DNA of 64,000 bases, from positions 124,001 through 188,000 of the forward strand of contig NZ_FNBL01000004.1 in NCBI RefSeq assembly GCF_900102315.1, given 5' to 3'. The position numbers were made by a program, and so were the translations under genes. The stretch is from Celeribacter baekdonensis. Lineage in GTDB: Bacteria; Pseudomonadota; Alphaproteobacteria; Rhodobacterales; Rhodobacteraceae. The notes under the pieces are model-generated. The model ran no database searches, was not told where the DNA came from, and saw only the letters and a list, made by a program, of their open reading frames with translations. Shown here one piece after another: positions 8,362-17,995 of this stretch; positions within the stretch are counted from its first letter, which is position 1, and each line of letters opens with the position of its first letter.

Positions 8362-8538
8362 TGTGCGTGGTTCCAAGTGATCATCGGGTATCCCGAAGCC
8401 GAGTCCCGCCTGAGCGATATCGCCCTCGCTTGGATGGTGGAAGAACTGAAAGAATGTGTGCCGTCAATCCAGATCAACAAAACATCCTGCACCGCGCATC
8501 TGACCCTCTGGGTTTGCAAGACTGCGAGGATGCGATAG
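8362..8538 (+). pseudogene. Remnant of a DUF2235 (phospholipase-like) protein
   Basis: Translating from 8362 gives 58 codons to a TAG at 8536-8538. The part reading GYPEAESRLSDIALAWMVEE matches what I know of the DUF2235 family, where a G-x-H-x-D-V-G-G-G-YPE block is followed by S-x-L-S-x-I-A-L-x-W-M. The histidine and glycines before YPE are lost (WFQVIIGYPE), there is no start codon and stop codons lie just upstream, so this is a decayed fragment. DUF2235 domains are alpha/beta hydrolases that include type VI secretion lipase effectors. The fragment is unlikely to be expressed. Confidence 0.5.
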
Positions 8539-8587
8539 AGGCATTGTCGTAAGCGACAAACCTACTATCGTCTTTCAAGGGAAGAAA

Positions 8588-8663
8588 TGGTGAGCCGGTC
8601 GGGATCCGAACCCGAGACCTACTGATTAAAAGTCAGTTGCTCTACCAACTGAGCTACCGGCCC
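8588..8663 (-). tRNA. tRNA-Lys (anticodon TTT)
   Basis: Read on the minus strand the 76 bases fold as a normal cloverleaf. The acceptor stem GGGCCGG pairs with CCGGCTC (one G-T), the D loop includes AGCTCAGTTGGTAGAGC, the anticodon loop is CTTTTAA with anticodon TTT, the T loop is GGTTCGGATCC, and CCA is encoded. Its 3' end faces the acquired region to the left, a common arrangement for islands that integrate into tRNA 3' ends. Confidence 0.97.
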
Positions 8664-8776
8664 ACTCTCTTTGCCTTTCGGCTGTGCCGGGGGAACTACA
8701 GTTGCAGCGCGGGGGCGTCAAGCAGAAATCAGAGATTTTCTTGGAAAAGGTTCGAACAAGGTTTATATGCCCGCAC

Positions 8777-9610
8777 ATGCAACATGAGCACACCCCTTCC
8801 CGCCTCCCCTTTCTGAAAATGCATGGGCTTGGCAATGACTTCGTGATCTTTGATTCTCGGGGCAGCACTGCTGTGGTCACACCGGAGCTTGCGCGCGCCA
8901 TTGGCGATCGCAACCGGGGCGTGGGATTTGATCAACTGGCAGAGATCAGATCGTCAGACATGGCGGATATTGATCTCGACTTCTGGAATTCGGACGGCTC
9001 GCGCGCAGGCGCCTGTGGCAATGCCACGCGCTGTGTCGGGCGGTTGATTTTGGATGAGACCGGCAAAGACGAGGTCACGATTCGCACCGAACGCGGGATT
9101 TTGACTGCCCGGCGTGCGGGCGATGAGGTGTCGGTCAACATGGGCCACCCGCAACTGATGTGGGATGAGGTGCCTCTTTCGCGCCCGGTGGATGTGGAAC
9201 ATCTGCCGCTGGACGGCGATCCTGTTGCTGTTGGTATGGGCAACCCTCATGCGGTGTTCTTTGTAAAGAGTGCCGAGGAAACCGATGTCGCCGGATGGGG
9301 CCGCAAGGTCGAATTCGACCCGCTGTTTCCGCAACGGACCAATGTGGAATTTGCCGAAGTGCGCGCGCGCGATGAGATCAGAATGCGGGTCTGGGAGCGC
9401 GGCACGGGTATCACGCTGGCCTGCGGATCGGGTGCCTGTGCCACGGCCGTTGCCGCGAACCTGCGCGGCCTCACCGACAAAAAGGTGCGGATGGAGGTCG
9501 ATGGCGGCTGGCTGACGCTCGAGTGGCGCGACGATGGCGTTTGGATGACCGGACCCACGCAATTGGTGTTCAAGGCGGAGTTTGATGCCTCCTTTCTGGA
9601 GCGTATTTGA
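8777..9610 (+). CDS. dapF: Diaminopimelate epimerase
   Basis: Converts LL- to meso-diaminopimelate for lysine and peptidoglycan synthesis. A start at the ATG at 8777 gives 277 residues, close to the usual 270-280; the frame is open further upstream but that part is unlike the family. Seen: [13 protein letters not shown] at residues 14-26, the first catalytic cysteine in [16 protein letters not shown] (Cys80) and the second in [10 protein letters not shown] near residue 215. The mirrored halves of the fold are evident. Its TGA overlaps the ATG of mtaB by one base (TGATG), so the genes are coupled. Confidence 0.97.
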   Translation: MQHEHTPSRLPFLKMHGLGNDFVIFDSRGSTAVVTPELARAIGDRNRGVGFDQLAEIRSSDMADIDLDFWNSDGSRAGACGNATRCVGRLILDETGKDEVTIRTERGILTARRAGDEVSVNMGHPQLMWDEVPLSRPVDVEHLPLDGDPVAVGMGNPHAVFFVKSAEETDVAGWGRKVEFDPLFPQRTNVEFAEVRARDEIRMRVWERGTGITLACGSGACATAVAANLRGLTDKKVRMEVDGGWLTLEWRDDGVWMTGPTQLVFKAEFDASFLERI

Positions 9611-10872
9611 TGTCCACAAAAGCACCTGTCTTCGCGACACTTGGCTGTCGCCTCAACGCCTATGAAACCGAAGCGATGAAAGACCTCGCCGCGAAAGCCG
9701 GGGTTGAAAACGCTGTGGTGGTCAACACCTGTGCCGTGACCGCAGAAGCCGTGCGCAAAGCCCGACAAGAGATTCGCAAACTCAGACGCGACAATCCCGA
9801 CGCCAAAATCATCGTTACGGGCTGTGCCGCCCAGACGGAGCCAGAGACCTTTACCAAAATGGCCGAGGTCGATTTGGTCATTGGCAATACGGAAAAGATG
9901 CAGCCGGAAACCTGGTCCCGCATGGGCCCCGATTTCATTGGCCAGACCGAGCGCGTTCAGGTCGATGACATCATGTCGGTGACGGAAACCGCCGGACATT
10001 TGATTGACGGTTTCGGAACCCGCTCGCGCGCCTATGTTCAGGTTCAAAATGGCTGTGATCACCGCTGCACCTTTTGCATCATCCCCTATGGTCGCGGCAA
10101 TTCCCGCTCTGTGCCCGCCGGGGTCGTGGTCGATCAGATCAAACGACTCGTGGACAAAGGCTATAATGAGGTGGTGCTGACCGGGGTCGATCTGACCTCT
10201 TGGGGGGCAGATTTACCGGCAGAACCGCATCTCGGCGATCTGGTGATGCGGATTTTGAAACTGGTGCCGGACCTGCCGCGCCTGCGGATCAGTTCGATCG
10301 ATTCCATCGAGGCCGACGAGATGCTGATGCAGGCGATTGCAACCGAGCCGCGCTTGATGCCGCATTTGCACCTGTCGCTTCAGCATGGCGATGACCTGAT
10401 TCTCAAACGTATGGCGCGCCGCCACCTGCGCGACGATGCGATCCGGTTTTGCGAAGAGGCGCGCAAACTGCGCCCGGATATGACCTTTGGCGCCGATATC
10501 ATCGCCGGGTTTCCGACCGAAACCGAGGCACATTTTGAGAATTCGCTGAAATTGGTAAGCGAATGCGACCTCACTTGGCTGCATGTCTTTCCCTATTCCA
10601 AACGCGAAGGCACCCCGGCGGCGAAGATTCCCAACCAAGTGAATGGGACTGTCATCAAAGCCCGCGCCGCACGGCTGCGTAAGGCCGGAGACGCGCAGGT
10701 ACAACGCCACCTTGAGGCGCAGGTTGGGCGGGACCACATCATCCTCATGGAAAACCCGCATATGGGTCGGACTGAACAATTCACCGAAGTCACCTTCGCC
10801 ACTCCACAAACCGAAGGCGCGATTATCAGGGCCACGATACGCGGCCTCAAAGGCACGCAACTCTTAGCCTAA
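9610..10872 (+). CDS. mtaB: tRNA t6A37 methylthiotransferase
   Basis: A radical-SAM enzyme of 420 residues that adds a methylthio group to threonylcarbamoyl-adenosine 37 of tRNAs. The N-terminal UPF0004 domain has cysteines at residues 13 (LGCRLN), 41 (NTCAV) and 72 (GCAAQ). The radical-SAM cluster motif CDHRCTFC lies near residues 150-157, and a C-terminal TRAM-like region follows from about 360. The LGCRLN motif and length favour MtaB over MiaB. The ATG at 9610 overlaps the dapF stop; the TTG at 9607 could also be read as a start but is less likely. Confidence 0.93.
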   Translation: MSTKAPVFATLGCRLNAYETEAMKDLAAKAGVENAVVVNTCAVTAEAVRKARQEIRKLRRDNPDAKIIVTGCAAQTEPETFTKMAEVDLVIGNTEKMQPETWSRMGPDFIGQTERVQVDDIMSVTETAGHLIDGFGTRSRAYVQVQNGCDHRCTFCIIPYGRGNSRSVPAGVVVDQIKRLVDKGYNEVVLTGVDLTSWGADLPAEPHLGDLVMRILKLVPDLPRLRISSIDSIEADEMLMQAIATEPRLMPHLHLSLQHGDDLILKRMARRHLRDDAIRFCEEARKLRPDMTFGADIIAGFPTETEAHFENSLKLVSECDLTWLHVFPYSKREGTPAAKIPNQVNGTVIKARAARLRKAGDAQVQRHLEAQVGRDHIILMENPHMGRTEQFTEVTFATPQTEGAIIRATIRGLKGTQLLA

Positions 10873-11511
10873 GTGACGTCAAACATGAGGCCGATCCTCT
10901 ATTCCTTCCGCCGCTGCCCTTATGCCATGCGCGCACGTCTTGCGATTTTGAGCGCGGGGATAGAGGTTGAACTGCGCGAAATCCTGTTGCGTGACAAGCC
11001 GCAAGAGATGTTGGACGCCTCGCCCAAAGGCACCGTGCCTGTGCTGATCCTCAAAGATCGCGTGATCGACGAAAGCCGCGACATTATGGAATGGGCCTTG
11101 GCACAACATGACCCTGAGGGGCTTTTGGATATGCCGCCGGACGCTCAGGATTGGATCGCCGCCATCGAAGGTCCGTTCAAATCCGCACTGGATCGGTACA
11201 AATACGCCCCGCGCTATAACGGCGCTGATCCAATGGCCGAACGTAACGTGGCGGCACAGATTTTGTACCGCGCCGAGGCGCAACTGCAAAAGGCCCTGTG
11301 GCTCTATGGCCCTCATCCGAGCTTTGCCGATCTGGCCACACTCACCTTCGTGCGGCAATACGCAAATGTGGATCGCGCATGGTTTGACGCGCAGGACTGG
11401 CCAGGGCTGCGCGGATGGCTTGACCGCTTTCTTGCATCAGATCGCTTTGCAGCCATCATGACGCGGTATCCCAAATGGGAAACCTTAGCGATTCCGGTGG
11501 TTTTTCCTTGA
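10873..11511 (+). CDS. Glutathione S-transferase family protein
   Basis: A 212-residue two-domain protein. The N-terminal thioredoxin-like part begins MRPILYSFRRCPYAMRARLA, with a glutaredoxin-like CPYA and the conserved cis-proline turn GTVPVL near residue 55, followed by an all-helical C-terminal half. The C-P-Y-A site is reminiscent of Grx2-like or omega-type members, so thiol-transferase or reductase chemistry is plausible. The start may be the GTG at 10873, immediately after the mtaB stop, or the ATG at 10885; both are in frame. No specific substrate can be assigned. It is likely cotranscribed with dapF-mtaB. Confidence 0.8.
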   Translation: MTSNMRPILYSFRRCPYAMRARLAILSAGIEVELREILLRDKPQEMLDASPKGTVPVLILKDRVIDESRDIMEWALAQHDPEGLLDMPPDAQDWIAAIEGPFKSALDRYKYAPRYNGADPMAERNVAAQILYRAEAQLQKALWLYGPHPSFADLATLTFVRQYANVDRAWFDAQDWPGLRGWLDRFLASDRFAAIMTRYPKWETLAIPVVFP

Positions 11512-11732
11512 GTTATGGCATTTTCAGTTTCGTTAGCGGTCACAGATCGTGCGAAAACCAAAATGTCGTTCCTCTTGCGCCACACCGCGACAGATCGCGC
11601 GCCCCTGCGTCCCATTGTATGCTGGACGTGAGCGCATCGCCTCGCTAAAAGCGGCCCGGAAGGGCTGCATCCAATTGCGGCCTCTCATGCATTCGCCGGA
11701 CGGACCCGGCTTGAGACAATGGAGATTTGCTC

Positions 11733-12296
11733 GTGTCCCATGTAGAAGAACACGAAGGCACCCGCCGCGATTTCCTGTACTACGCCACTGGTGGCGCAGG
11801 TGCAGTCGCAGCAGGCGCCGCCGTCTGGCCGCTGGTCAATCAAATGAACCCCTCTGCCGATGTTCAGGCGCTGTCGTCGATCCGTGTTGACATCAGCGGC
11901 GTCGAAGTTGGCACGCAGCTGACCGTCAAATGGCGCGGCAAGCCGGTGTTCATCCGCCGCCGCACCCAGGACGAGATCGACATGGGCCGCGCAGTTGAGC
12001 TGAGCGATCTTGCTGATCCAAAAGCTGAAAACGCCAACATCGCCGCTGACGCAACCGCCATCGACGAAAACCGCACGCTCGATGAAGCGGGTGAATGGTT
12101 GGTGATGATGGGTGTTTGCACCCACCTTGGCTGTGTGCCTCTGGGTGATGGTGCTGGTGATTTCGGTGGTTGGTTCTGCCCCTGTCACGGGTCGCATTAC
12201 GACACCGCTGGCCGTATCCGCAAAGGTCCGGCTCCGCGCAACCTCGATATTCCTGTCGCTGCTTTTGATGGCGACACCGAAATCGTTCTGGGCTGA
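11733..12296 (+). CDS. petA: Ubiquinol-cytochrome c reductase iron-sulfur (Rieske) subunit
   Basis: The Rieske protein of the cytochrome bc1 complex: it takes one electron from ubiquinol at the Qo site and passes it to cytochrome c1. It has 187 residues if started at the GTG at 11733, with GGAGA eight bases upstream. The twin-arginine motif TRRDFL at residues 10-15 precedes a membrane anchor rich in Ala/Gly (about 18-37), as expected for a TAT-exported Rieske protein. The 2Fe-2S ligands are in CTHLGC and CPCHGS. First gene of petABC; the 221-base upstream gap (11512-11732) must hold the promoter, though I see no strong consensus boxes in it. Confidence 0.97.
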   Translation: MSHVEEHEGTRRDFLYYATGGAGAVAAGAAVWPLVNQMNPSADVQALSSIRVDISGVEVGTQLTVKWRGKPVFIRRRTQDEIDMGRAVELSDLADPKAENANIAADATAIDENRTLDEAGEWLVMMGVCTHLGCVPLGDGAGDFGGWFCPCHGSHYDTAGRIRKGPAPRNLDIPVAAFDGDTEIVLG

Positions 12297-12307
12297 GGGA
12301 GGAACTT

Positions 12308-13621
12308 ATGTCTGGTATTCCGCACGACCATTATGAGCCCAAAACGGGCTTCACCAAGGCGGTCGAGTCCCGCCTTCCGATCATCGGCCTGATCCACGGC
12401 ACCTTGATGATCCCGACCCCCAAAAACCTGAACTGGATGTGGATCTGGGGCATCGTGCTCGCGTTCTGCCTTGGGCTTCAGATCGTCACCGGCATTGTGT
12501 TGGTGATGCATTACACGCCGCATGTCGATATGGCCTTTGCCTCTGTCGAACACATCATGCGTGACGTGAACGGCGGTCATATGCTGCGCTACTTGCACGC
12601 CAACGGCGCGTCGATGTTCTTCTTTGCCGTGTATCTGCACATTTTCCGTGGTCTCTACTACGGCTCTTACAAAGCCCCGCGCGAGATCACTTGGATCATC
12701 GGCATGATCATCTACCTCTTGATGATGGCAACCGGCTTTATGGGTTACGTTTTGCCTTGGGGTCAAATGTCCTTCTGGGGCGCCACCGTGATCACCGGCC
12801 TTTTTGGCGCGATCCCCTTTGTCGGCGAACCGATCCAAACCTGGCTCTTGGGTGGGCCGGCTGTGGACAACGCCACGCTGAACCGCTTCTTCTCGCTGCA
12901 CTATTTGCTGCCTTTCGTGATTGCGGGCTTGGTGATTGTTCACATCTGGGCCTTCCACACCACCGGCAACAACAACCCGACTGGTGTTGAAGTGCGTCGC
13001 ACCTCGAAAGCCGAAGCCAAGAAAGACACCCTGCCCTTCTGGCCGTATTTCGTGATCAAAGACCTCTTCGCCTTGGGCGTGGTTTTGGTCGTGTTCTTCG
13101 CGGTTGTTGGCTTTATGCCGAACTTCCTCGGTCACCCGGACAACTACCTCGAAGCAAACCCGCTTTCGACACCTGCACATATTGTGCCGGAATGGTACTT
13201 CCTGCCGTTCTACGCCATCCTGCGTGCCTTCACCGCCGATGTTTGGGCTGTACAAGCCGTCTCCTTCATCACCGGCGGCATCGTTGATGCGAAATTCTTC
13301 GGCGTCTTGGCCATGTTTGGTGCGATCATCGCCATGGCGCTCGTGCCTTGGCTCGACACATCGTCGGTTCGTTCGGGCAAATACCGTCCGATGTTCAAAT
13401 GGTGGTTTGCGCTGTTGGCCGTCGATTTCGTTGTGCTGATGTGGGTGGGCGCCATGCCGACCGATGGGATTTACCCGTATATCTCGCTGATCGGTGCAAC
13501 CTATTGGTTCGCCTACTTCTTCGTCATCCTCCCGCTTTTGGGTGTGATCGAGAAACCGCTGCCGACCCCGGCCACGATCGAAGAAGACTTTGCCGCCCAT
13601 TACCCGGGCGCGGCCGAGTGA
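12308..13621 (+). CDS. petB: Ubiquinol-cytochrome c reductase cytochrome b subunit
   Basis: The 437-residue membrane core of the bc1 complex, holding the two b hemes and both quinone sites. Eight transmembrane helices are visible as hydrophobic blocks. The paired heme histidines are in [18 protein letters not shown] and in the later block with [17 protein letters not shown]. The Qo-site motif PEWY appears in [14 protein letters not shown] 437-residue length matches Rhodobacter cytochrome b. It follows petA by 11 bases, preceded by GGGAGGAAC, and is cotranscribed with petC. Confidence 0.98.
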   Translation: MSGIPHDHYEPKTGFTKAVESRLPIIGLIHGTLMIPTPKNLNWMWIWGIVLAFCLGLQIVTGIVLVMHYTPHVDMAFASVEHIMRDVNGGHMLRYLHANGASMFFFAVYLHIFRGLYYGSYKAPREITWIIGMIIYLLMMATGFMGYVLPWGQMSFWGATVITGLFGAIPFVGEPIQTWLLGGPAVDNATLNRFFSLHYLLPFVIAGLVIVHIWAFHTTGNNNPTGVEVRRTSKAEAKKDTLPFWPYFVIKDLFALGVVLVVFFAVVGFMPNFLGHPDNYLEANPLSTPAHIVPEWYFLPFYAILRAFTADVWAVQAVSFITGGIVDAKFFGVLAMFGAIIAMALVPWLDTSSVRSGKYRPMFKWWFALLAVDFVVLMWVGAMPTDGIYPYISLIGATYWFAYFFVILPLLGVIEKPLPTPATIEEDFAAHYPGAAE

Positions 13622-13638
13622 GAAAGGAAACAGGGACG

Positions 13639-14457
13639 ATGATGAAAAAACTTACCCTCTCCGCCCTCACCGCGCTGGCTTTGTCCACCGGTGGGGCGAT
13701 CGCCGCAGGCGAAGGTGGACATGTCCAGGATGTGGATTTCTCCTTCGAAGGACCGTTCGGTAAATTTGATCAGATGCAGCTTCAACGCGGTCTGCAAGTT
13801 TACACCGAGGTCTGTTCGGCGTGTCACGGCATGAAATTCGTGCCGATCCGCACGCTGGCCGACGAAGGTGGCCCGGCACTCCCCGAAGATCAGGTCCGCG
13901 CTTATGCGGCCCAGTTGTCGGTGAATGACGAAGCCTCCAACATGCAGCTTTTCGACTATAACGAAGGTGCTGCGCGCCCGTTGACCGCGAACGACCACTT
14001 CCCGGCCAACAATTCGCAAAACGCACCTGACCTGTCCTTGATGGCAAAAGCGCGTGCAGGGTTCCACGGCCCTTACGGCACTGGCATCAACCAGTTCCTC
14101 AAAGGCATCGGTGGCCCGGAGCACATCGTCTCCATCCTGACCGGCTACACCGGTGAGGAAAAGGTCGAAGCTGGCACCACTTATTACGAGAACACCGCGT
14201 TCTCGACGGGTTGGATCGCCATGGCTCCGCCCCTTTACGGGGAAGATGTCGAATATGCTGATGGTCACTCCAATGAGCTGCACCATGAAGCCGAAGACGT
14301 GGCTGCCTTTTTGATGTGGGCCGCTGAGCCAAAGATGATGGCACGCAAGCGGGCTGGCTTTATGGCCGTGACCTTCTTGGTGCTGCTGACCTCTTTGCTC
14401 TACCTGACCAACAAAAAACTCTGGGCGCCGCATAAAGGCAAAAAGACGTCGCTTTAA
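13639..14457 (+). CDS. petC: Ubiquinol-cytochrome c reductase cytochrome c1 subunit
   Basis: A 272-residue c-type cytochrome that passes electrons from the Rieske centre to a soluble or membrane-bound cytochrome c. The ATG at 13639 follows AGAAAGGAAACAGGG and starts a signal peptide ([16 protein letters not shown], cleavage after AIAA). The heme c site is CSACH, the distal methionine is probably in IAMAPPLY, and a single C-terminal anchor helix ([18 protein letters not shown]) ends the protein. The frame extends far upstream inside petB, but that part is antithetical to the family and has no start signal. Last gene of petABC, followed by an intrinsic terminator. Confidence 0.97.
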   Translation: MMKKLTLSALTALALSTGGAIAAGEGGHVQDVDFSFEGPFGKFDQMQLQRGLQVYTEVCSACHGMKFVPIRTLADEGGPALPEDQVRAYAAQLSVNDEASNMQLFDYNEGAARPLTANDHFPANNSQNAPDLSLMAKARAGFHGPYGTGINQFLKGIGGPEHIVSILTGYTGEEKVEAGTTYYENTAFSTGWIAMAPPLYGEDVEYADGHSNELHHEAEDVAAFLMWAAEPKMMARKRAGFMAVTFLVLLTSLLYLTNKKLWAPHKGKKTSL

Positions 14458-14480
14458 GCGACTGAAGAGTTTGAAATGAG

Positions 14481-14508
14481 AAAGCGCCCCAAATTGGGGC
14501 GCTTTTTT
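14481..14508 (+). terminator. Rho-independent terminator of petABC
   Basis: A hairpin with arms AAGCGCCCCAA and TTGGGGCGCTT is followed by a run of T on the plus strand. The 11-bp stem lies between the petC stop and the convergent thiQ stop, so it may also stop leftward transcription, although the T run on that side is poorer. Confidence 0.9.
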
Positions 14509-15203
14509 CATGTGCCGATGTAATCCAAAAGTCCCTGTGGCGGCTCAGACATCATCTCTGCCCAAGGTCGCGGAGGATGACAGAGACCCTCCTCAACCCA
14601 AATCACCAGATCGGCGAAACGGTCCACATCCGACACATCATGGGTGACCATCAACATCGTCGCCTGCAAGCGTCCGGCCACCTCTTTCGCCAGATCAATC
14701 ATCTCATGGCGCATCGCCGGACCAAGCGCCGAAAACGGTTCATCCAGCAAGATCAGCGGCTTTTTCTGCACAAGGACACGCGCCAAGGCCACGCGGCTTT
14801 GTTGTCCGCCCGAAAGCGCGCCAGGGTGCCGGTTTTCTAAACCCTCAAGCCCTACGGCCCGCAGCGCTTCGGATACTGCGCTCTGCTCAGATTTCGACAG
14901 CCGTAAGTTTGGTTTAAGCCCAAGACCCACATTCTGCTCCGCTGTCATATGGGCAAAAAGCGTGTTGTCCTGAAACAGATGAGAAATCGGACGCTCAAAA
15001 GGCGCGGAAAGGCCAAAGGGCTTCTCCTGCCAAAAAATATCGCCATCATCTGGAGTCTCAAATCCCCCAATGAGCGACAGAAGCGTCGATTTTCCCGCCC
15101 CCGAAGGTCCAATCACCGCCACCCGCGCGCCTTTTGGCACTTGGAAATCGGCGGTGAGGGTAAAATCGCCCTGCGTTAAGTGCAAATTTCGGAACTCAAG
15201 CAC
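14508..15203 (-). CDS. thiQ: Thiamine ABC transporter ATP-binding protein
   Basis: The 231-residue ATPase of the thiamine/TPP importer. Walker A is GPSGAGKST, the Q loop lies in HLFQDNTLFAHMT, the signature is LSGGQQSR and Walker B is LILLDEPFSALGP. The short length, close to E. coli ThiQ, and the operon position after thiB and thiP under a TPP riboswitch make the assignment specific. It overlaps thiP by 8 bases. Confidence 0.93.
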   Translation of the reverse strand: MLEFRNLHLTQGDFTLTADFQVPKGARVAVIGPSGAGKSTLLSLIGGFETPDDGDIFWQEKPFGLSAPFERPISHLFQDNTLFAHMTAEQNVGLGLKPNLRLSKSEQSAVSEALRAVGLEGLENRHPGALSGGQQSRVALARVLVQKKPLILLDEPFSALGPAMRHEMIDLAKEVAGRLQATMLMVTHDVSDVDRFADLVIWVEEGLCHPPRPWAEMMSEPPQGLLDYIGT

Positions 15204-16740
15204 GGCGTCTCCCCCAGAGATCGAAGATGTAAAACAGAGCCAAACTCAGCCCAAGAAGCAGTAAAGCCGCCCCCATCGCCTGATCCATCCGGTATGATCC
15301 CATCAAGCGGTAGATTTGAAGCGGGAGCGTTGCGGAATCTGGACGCGCAAAAAGGGCGATCACCCCAAGATCCCCCATCGACAGCGCCGCAGCCAACCCG
15401 GCCGAAAAGCCCACAGGCCCGCGCAACCGGGGCCACAGCACAAGCCGCACGCGGGTCCATCCCGTCAGCCCAAGACTGTCAGACAAGCGCCCATAGGTCC
15501 GCTCCGTTGCCGCCAAAGCGGGCCCAATCGCGCGCAAGATAAACGGCAAGGCCATCACCGCATTGACCAAAGCGGTGATGAACAAAGCCCAATCCGCCGG
15601 ATCGGCCACAGCAAAAAGCACAATGTAAAGCCCTGTGCCCATGACCAGGGGCGAGGCTGCGATGGCCGTCATGCCGACACCTTCCAACCATCGCCACCGT
15701 AGCGCCGAAAGGCCAAGAGACAGGGACAAGATGATCGCCAAAGCCGCCGATCCGAGGGCCGTCACAAGGGAACGCAGGGCCGCGGACCAAACGGAGATGG
15801 GCAGATCAAACACCCCATGTGCGCCGCGCAGGACGATGGACAGAAGCGGCAGGAGCAAGAAGAGACTGACCATCACGATCCAAAACAAATCCAACCCCCG
15901 AGCACTCAACCTACGAACATCGAACCGCTGCACAGGGCGGTCCAATCCAGCCCCTCCCACCTGAGGCACGCGAAATTTCAGCGAGATAAACGCAGCAACC
16001 GCACAGATCACCACTTGGATCAGCGCCAAAAGTGAGGCTTTACCGAGGTTGAAGTCATAGCGAAACGCTTCGTAGATCGCGAGTTCAACGGTGGTGGCTT
16101 TGGGGCCGCCACCAAAGGTCAGGGCGACGGCGAAGGAGGTGGTGCAAATCAGAAAAATGACGGCAAACGCGCCGGGCACAATCTCTTTGAGCATCGGTCC
16201 TTCGATGTGGCGAAACATGTCGCGCGGAGCGAAATTAAGCGAGGCCGCAAGGCGGAACCTCTCGGACGGGATCGCGCCCCAACCCTGAAGCAACAACCGC
16301 GTTGCAAGCGGCAGATTAAAGAACACATGCGCAAGGATCACACCATGGAATCCGTAGATCGAAACAGGCTCTAATCCAGCCCAACTGAGCGCAATCGAGA
16401 CAAATCCCGTTTTGCCAAACACCGCCGTTAATCCGAGAATGGCCACAATCGTTGGCAAGATAAATGGTGCGCCCAAGAGGGTGATCAAAAAACGACGCCC
16501 AGGGAAATCACGCCGCGCTAAGCCGCGTGCGACGGGAACCGCCAAGACCACCGACAGCGCCGCAGAGATCAGTGCCTGAACAACGGTGAAACGGACCGCC
16601 ATCCAGTCAAATTTGGACAGTGTTGAAAAGCTTTCAGCCCGAAGCGCAACAACGCCCAGAGTGCCAAGGCTCAAGGCGGCGACCAAAGCCGCCGCGATGA
16701 GCCCCGGCCAAAGTCTTATTGCGAAAACGCGGTGCGCCAT
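15196..16740 (-). CDS. thiP: Thiamine ABC transporter permease
   Basis: A 514-residue double-length permease with two repeated binding-protein-dependent transport domains and about twelve membrane segments, as in E. coli ThiP (536 residues) and FbpB-type iron permeases. Each half has an EAA-type loop, for example SLNFAPRDMFRHIEGPMLK near residues 182-200 and SLGLTGWTRVRLVLWPRLRG near 426-445. The ATG at 16740 lies 25 bases inside the end of thiB, so translation is coupled. Context (TPP riboswitch, ThiB, ThiQ) fixes thiamine as substrate. Confidence 0.92.
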   Translation of the reverse strand: MAHRVFAIRLWPGLIAAALVAALSLGTLGVVALRAESFSTLSKFDWMAVRFTVVQALISAALSVVLAVPVARGLARRDFPGRRFLITLLGAPFILPTIVAILGLTAVFGKTGFVSIALSWAGLEPVSIYGFHGVILAHVFFNLPLATRLLLQGWGAIPSERFRLAASLNFAPRDMFRHIEGPMLKEIVPGAFAVIFLICTTSFAVALTFGGGPKATTVELAIYEAFRYDFNLGKASLLALIQVVICAVAAFISLKFRVPQVGGAGLDRPVQRFDVRRLSARGLDLFWIVMVSLFLLLPLLSIVLRGAHGVFDLPISVWSAALRSLVTALGSAALAIILSLSLGLSALRWRWLEGVGMTAIAASPLVMGTGLYIVLFAVADPADWALFITALVNAVMALPFILRAIGPALAATERTYGRLSDSLGLTGWTRVRLVLWPRLRGPVGFSAGLAAALSMGDLGVIALFARPDSATLPLQIYRLMGSYRMDQAMGAALLLLGLSLALFYIFDLWGRRRA

Positions 16741-17690
16741 TCGGCAATCGCCTTGTCCCGCAACGCATCCGCTTCATTTTCATCAAGGAAAATGGCCTTT
16801 TCCGGGTAGTTCAATTCAGAGAATGCCTCGGGCCATTGATCACGCGGCAAAGCGGCGGGGTAGGACCAATTGGCCGTCGGAATGATGTTTTGAAACGTCG
16901 GTGAGAGGATGAAGGCCATGAACGCATCCGCAAGCTCCGGCTGATCGGTGCCTTTCAGTTTTGCGGCGAGTTCGACCATGAAATAGTGGCCTTCGTCGAA
17001 CAGCGCGGCGGATTTCGTTTCATCTTCTTCAGCAATGATGTGATATGCGGGTGAGGTCGTGTAGGAGAGTACCATGTCCACCTCACCATCGGTAAACAGG
17101 CCGTAGGCTTCGGACCAGCCCTTAGTCACTGTCGTGACTTTCGGTGCCAATTTTGCCCATTCCGCTTCGGCGTCGTCCCCAAACACCTCTTTGCCCCACA
17201 GCACCAGAGCCAGCCCCGAGATCGACGTGCGCGGATCTTGGATTGCGATGGACCAATCCTCAGTCGAATTCACCAAGTCATGGAAGGACGCGGGCGGATT
17301 TTTAATCTTGGTGTTGTCATAAACAAAGGCCGTATAGCTCCAGTTGAACGGCAAGAACGTGTCGTCCGTCCACTCAAGCGGCAGGGTCAACGGCGACAGG
17401 TCCAACCCATGCGGCGCAAAAAGCCCGGTTTCACGTGCCTTCTTGGTCACATCTGAATTGAACCCGATAACCACATCCGCCTTGGTCCGTTCGCCTTCCA
17501 ACAGAATACGCGGCAACACATCACCTGTGACATATTCAATCTCACAGTCACATTCGGCCTCAAATGCCGCCTTAATCGCAGGGCCCGGACCCCACTCTGA
17601 GGCAAAATAATCGGGGGCATAGATGGTCAGAGGGTCTGCGTGAGCCGCCGAGGCCGCAACCAGTGCCGCAAGTGTAAATCCATATTTCAT
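16716..17690 (-). CDS. thiB: Thiamine-binding periplasmic protein
   Basis: A 324-residue extracytoplasmic binding protein that captures thiamine and its phosphates. The ATG at 17690 is chosen because it begins a signal peptide (MKYGFTLAALVAASAAHA); an ATG four codons upstream is possible. The mature part starts DPLTIYAPDYFASEWGPGP and has the ThiB-family features NWSYTAFVYD and the WSEAYGLFTDGEVDMVLSYT block. First gene of thiBPQ, directly downstream of a TPP riboswitch. Confidence 0.93.
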   Translation of the reverse strand: MKYGFTLAALVAASAAHADPLTIYAPDYFASEWGPGPAIKAAFEAECDCEIEYVTGDVLPRILLEGERTKADVVIGFNSDVTKKARETGLFAPHGLDLSPLTLPLEWTDDTFLPFNWSYTAFVYDNTKIKNPPASFHDLVNSTEDWSIAIQDPRTSISGLALVLWGKEVFGDDAEAEWAKLAPKVTTVTKGWSEAYGLFTDGEVDMVLSYTTSPAYHIIAEEDETKSAALFDEGHYFMVELAAKLKGTDQPELADAFMAFILSPTFQNIIPTANWSYPAALPRDQWPEAFSELNYPEKAIFLDENEADALRDKAIAEWRTAFSQ

Positions 17691-17746
17691 GGCTCGCTCC
17701 ATTCAAAAATGGGCGAAGAAAAAGGTGGCGAATGGTGATCGCTGAT

Positions 17747-17836
17747 ACCTTCCCTCCGCCGGTGTTAGCCGGTTCAGGTTCAACGGGTCCGCTTTCGCAT
17801 CTCAGCCGTGTTGCACACGGGCACCCCGAGGTGTCC
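17747..17836 (-). promoter_or_regulatory. TPP riboswitch (thi box)
   Basis: Read on the minus strand, the leader has the conserved elements of the thiamine pyrophosphate aptamer in order: GGGGTGCC, CGGCTGAGA, GGACCCGTTGAACCTGA, then CCGGCTAACACCGGCG and GGGAA. It lies about 55 bases before thiB. Binding of TPP is expected to lower expression of the importer, in this class usually by hiding the ribosome-binding site. Confidence 0.95.
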
Positions 17837-17995
17837 GTGACGCTATTGCCCCTTTGAAGGAAGTTCAAGCCCCTCCTACAGTGCGGGAGAGACCGGTTGG
17901 TTCAGGATGTGCTTTATGAGCGCCATAGAATGATTTCCCTTGATTGCTCAAACAAGTGACATCGGGTAAAGCAGGGGAAACCTGAGGAGCACCCG

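Noticed and set aside
8157-8552. 131-codon plus-strand frame covering the scar region
   Set aside because: Its translation shows no family likeness, while another frame from 8362 shows the DUF2235 signature; the long frame looks accidental.
12197-13600. 467-codon minus-strand frame opposite petB
   Set aside because: Antisense shadow with His, Gln and Glu excess; petB is certain.
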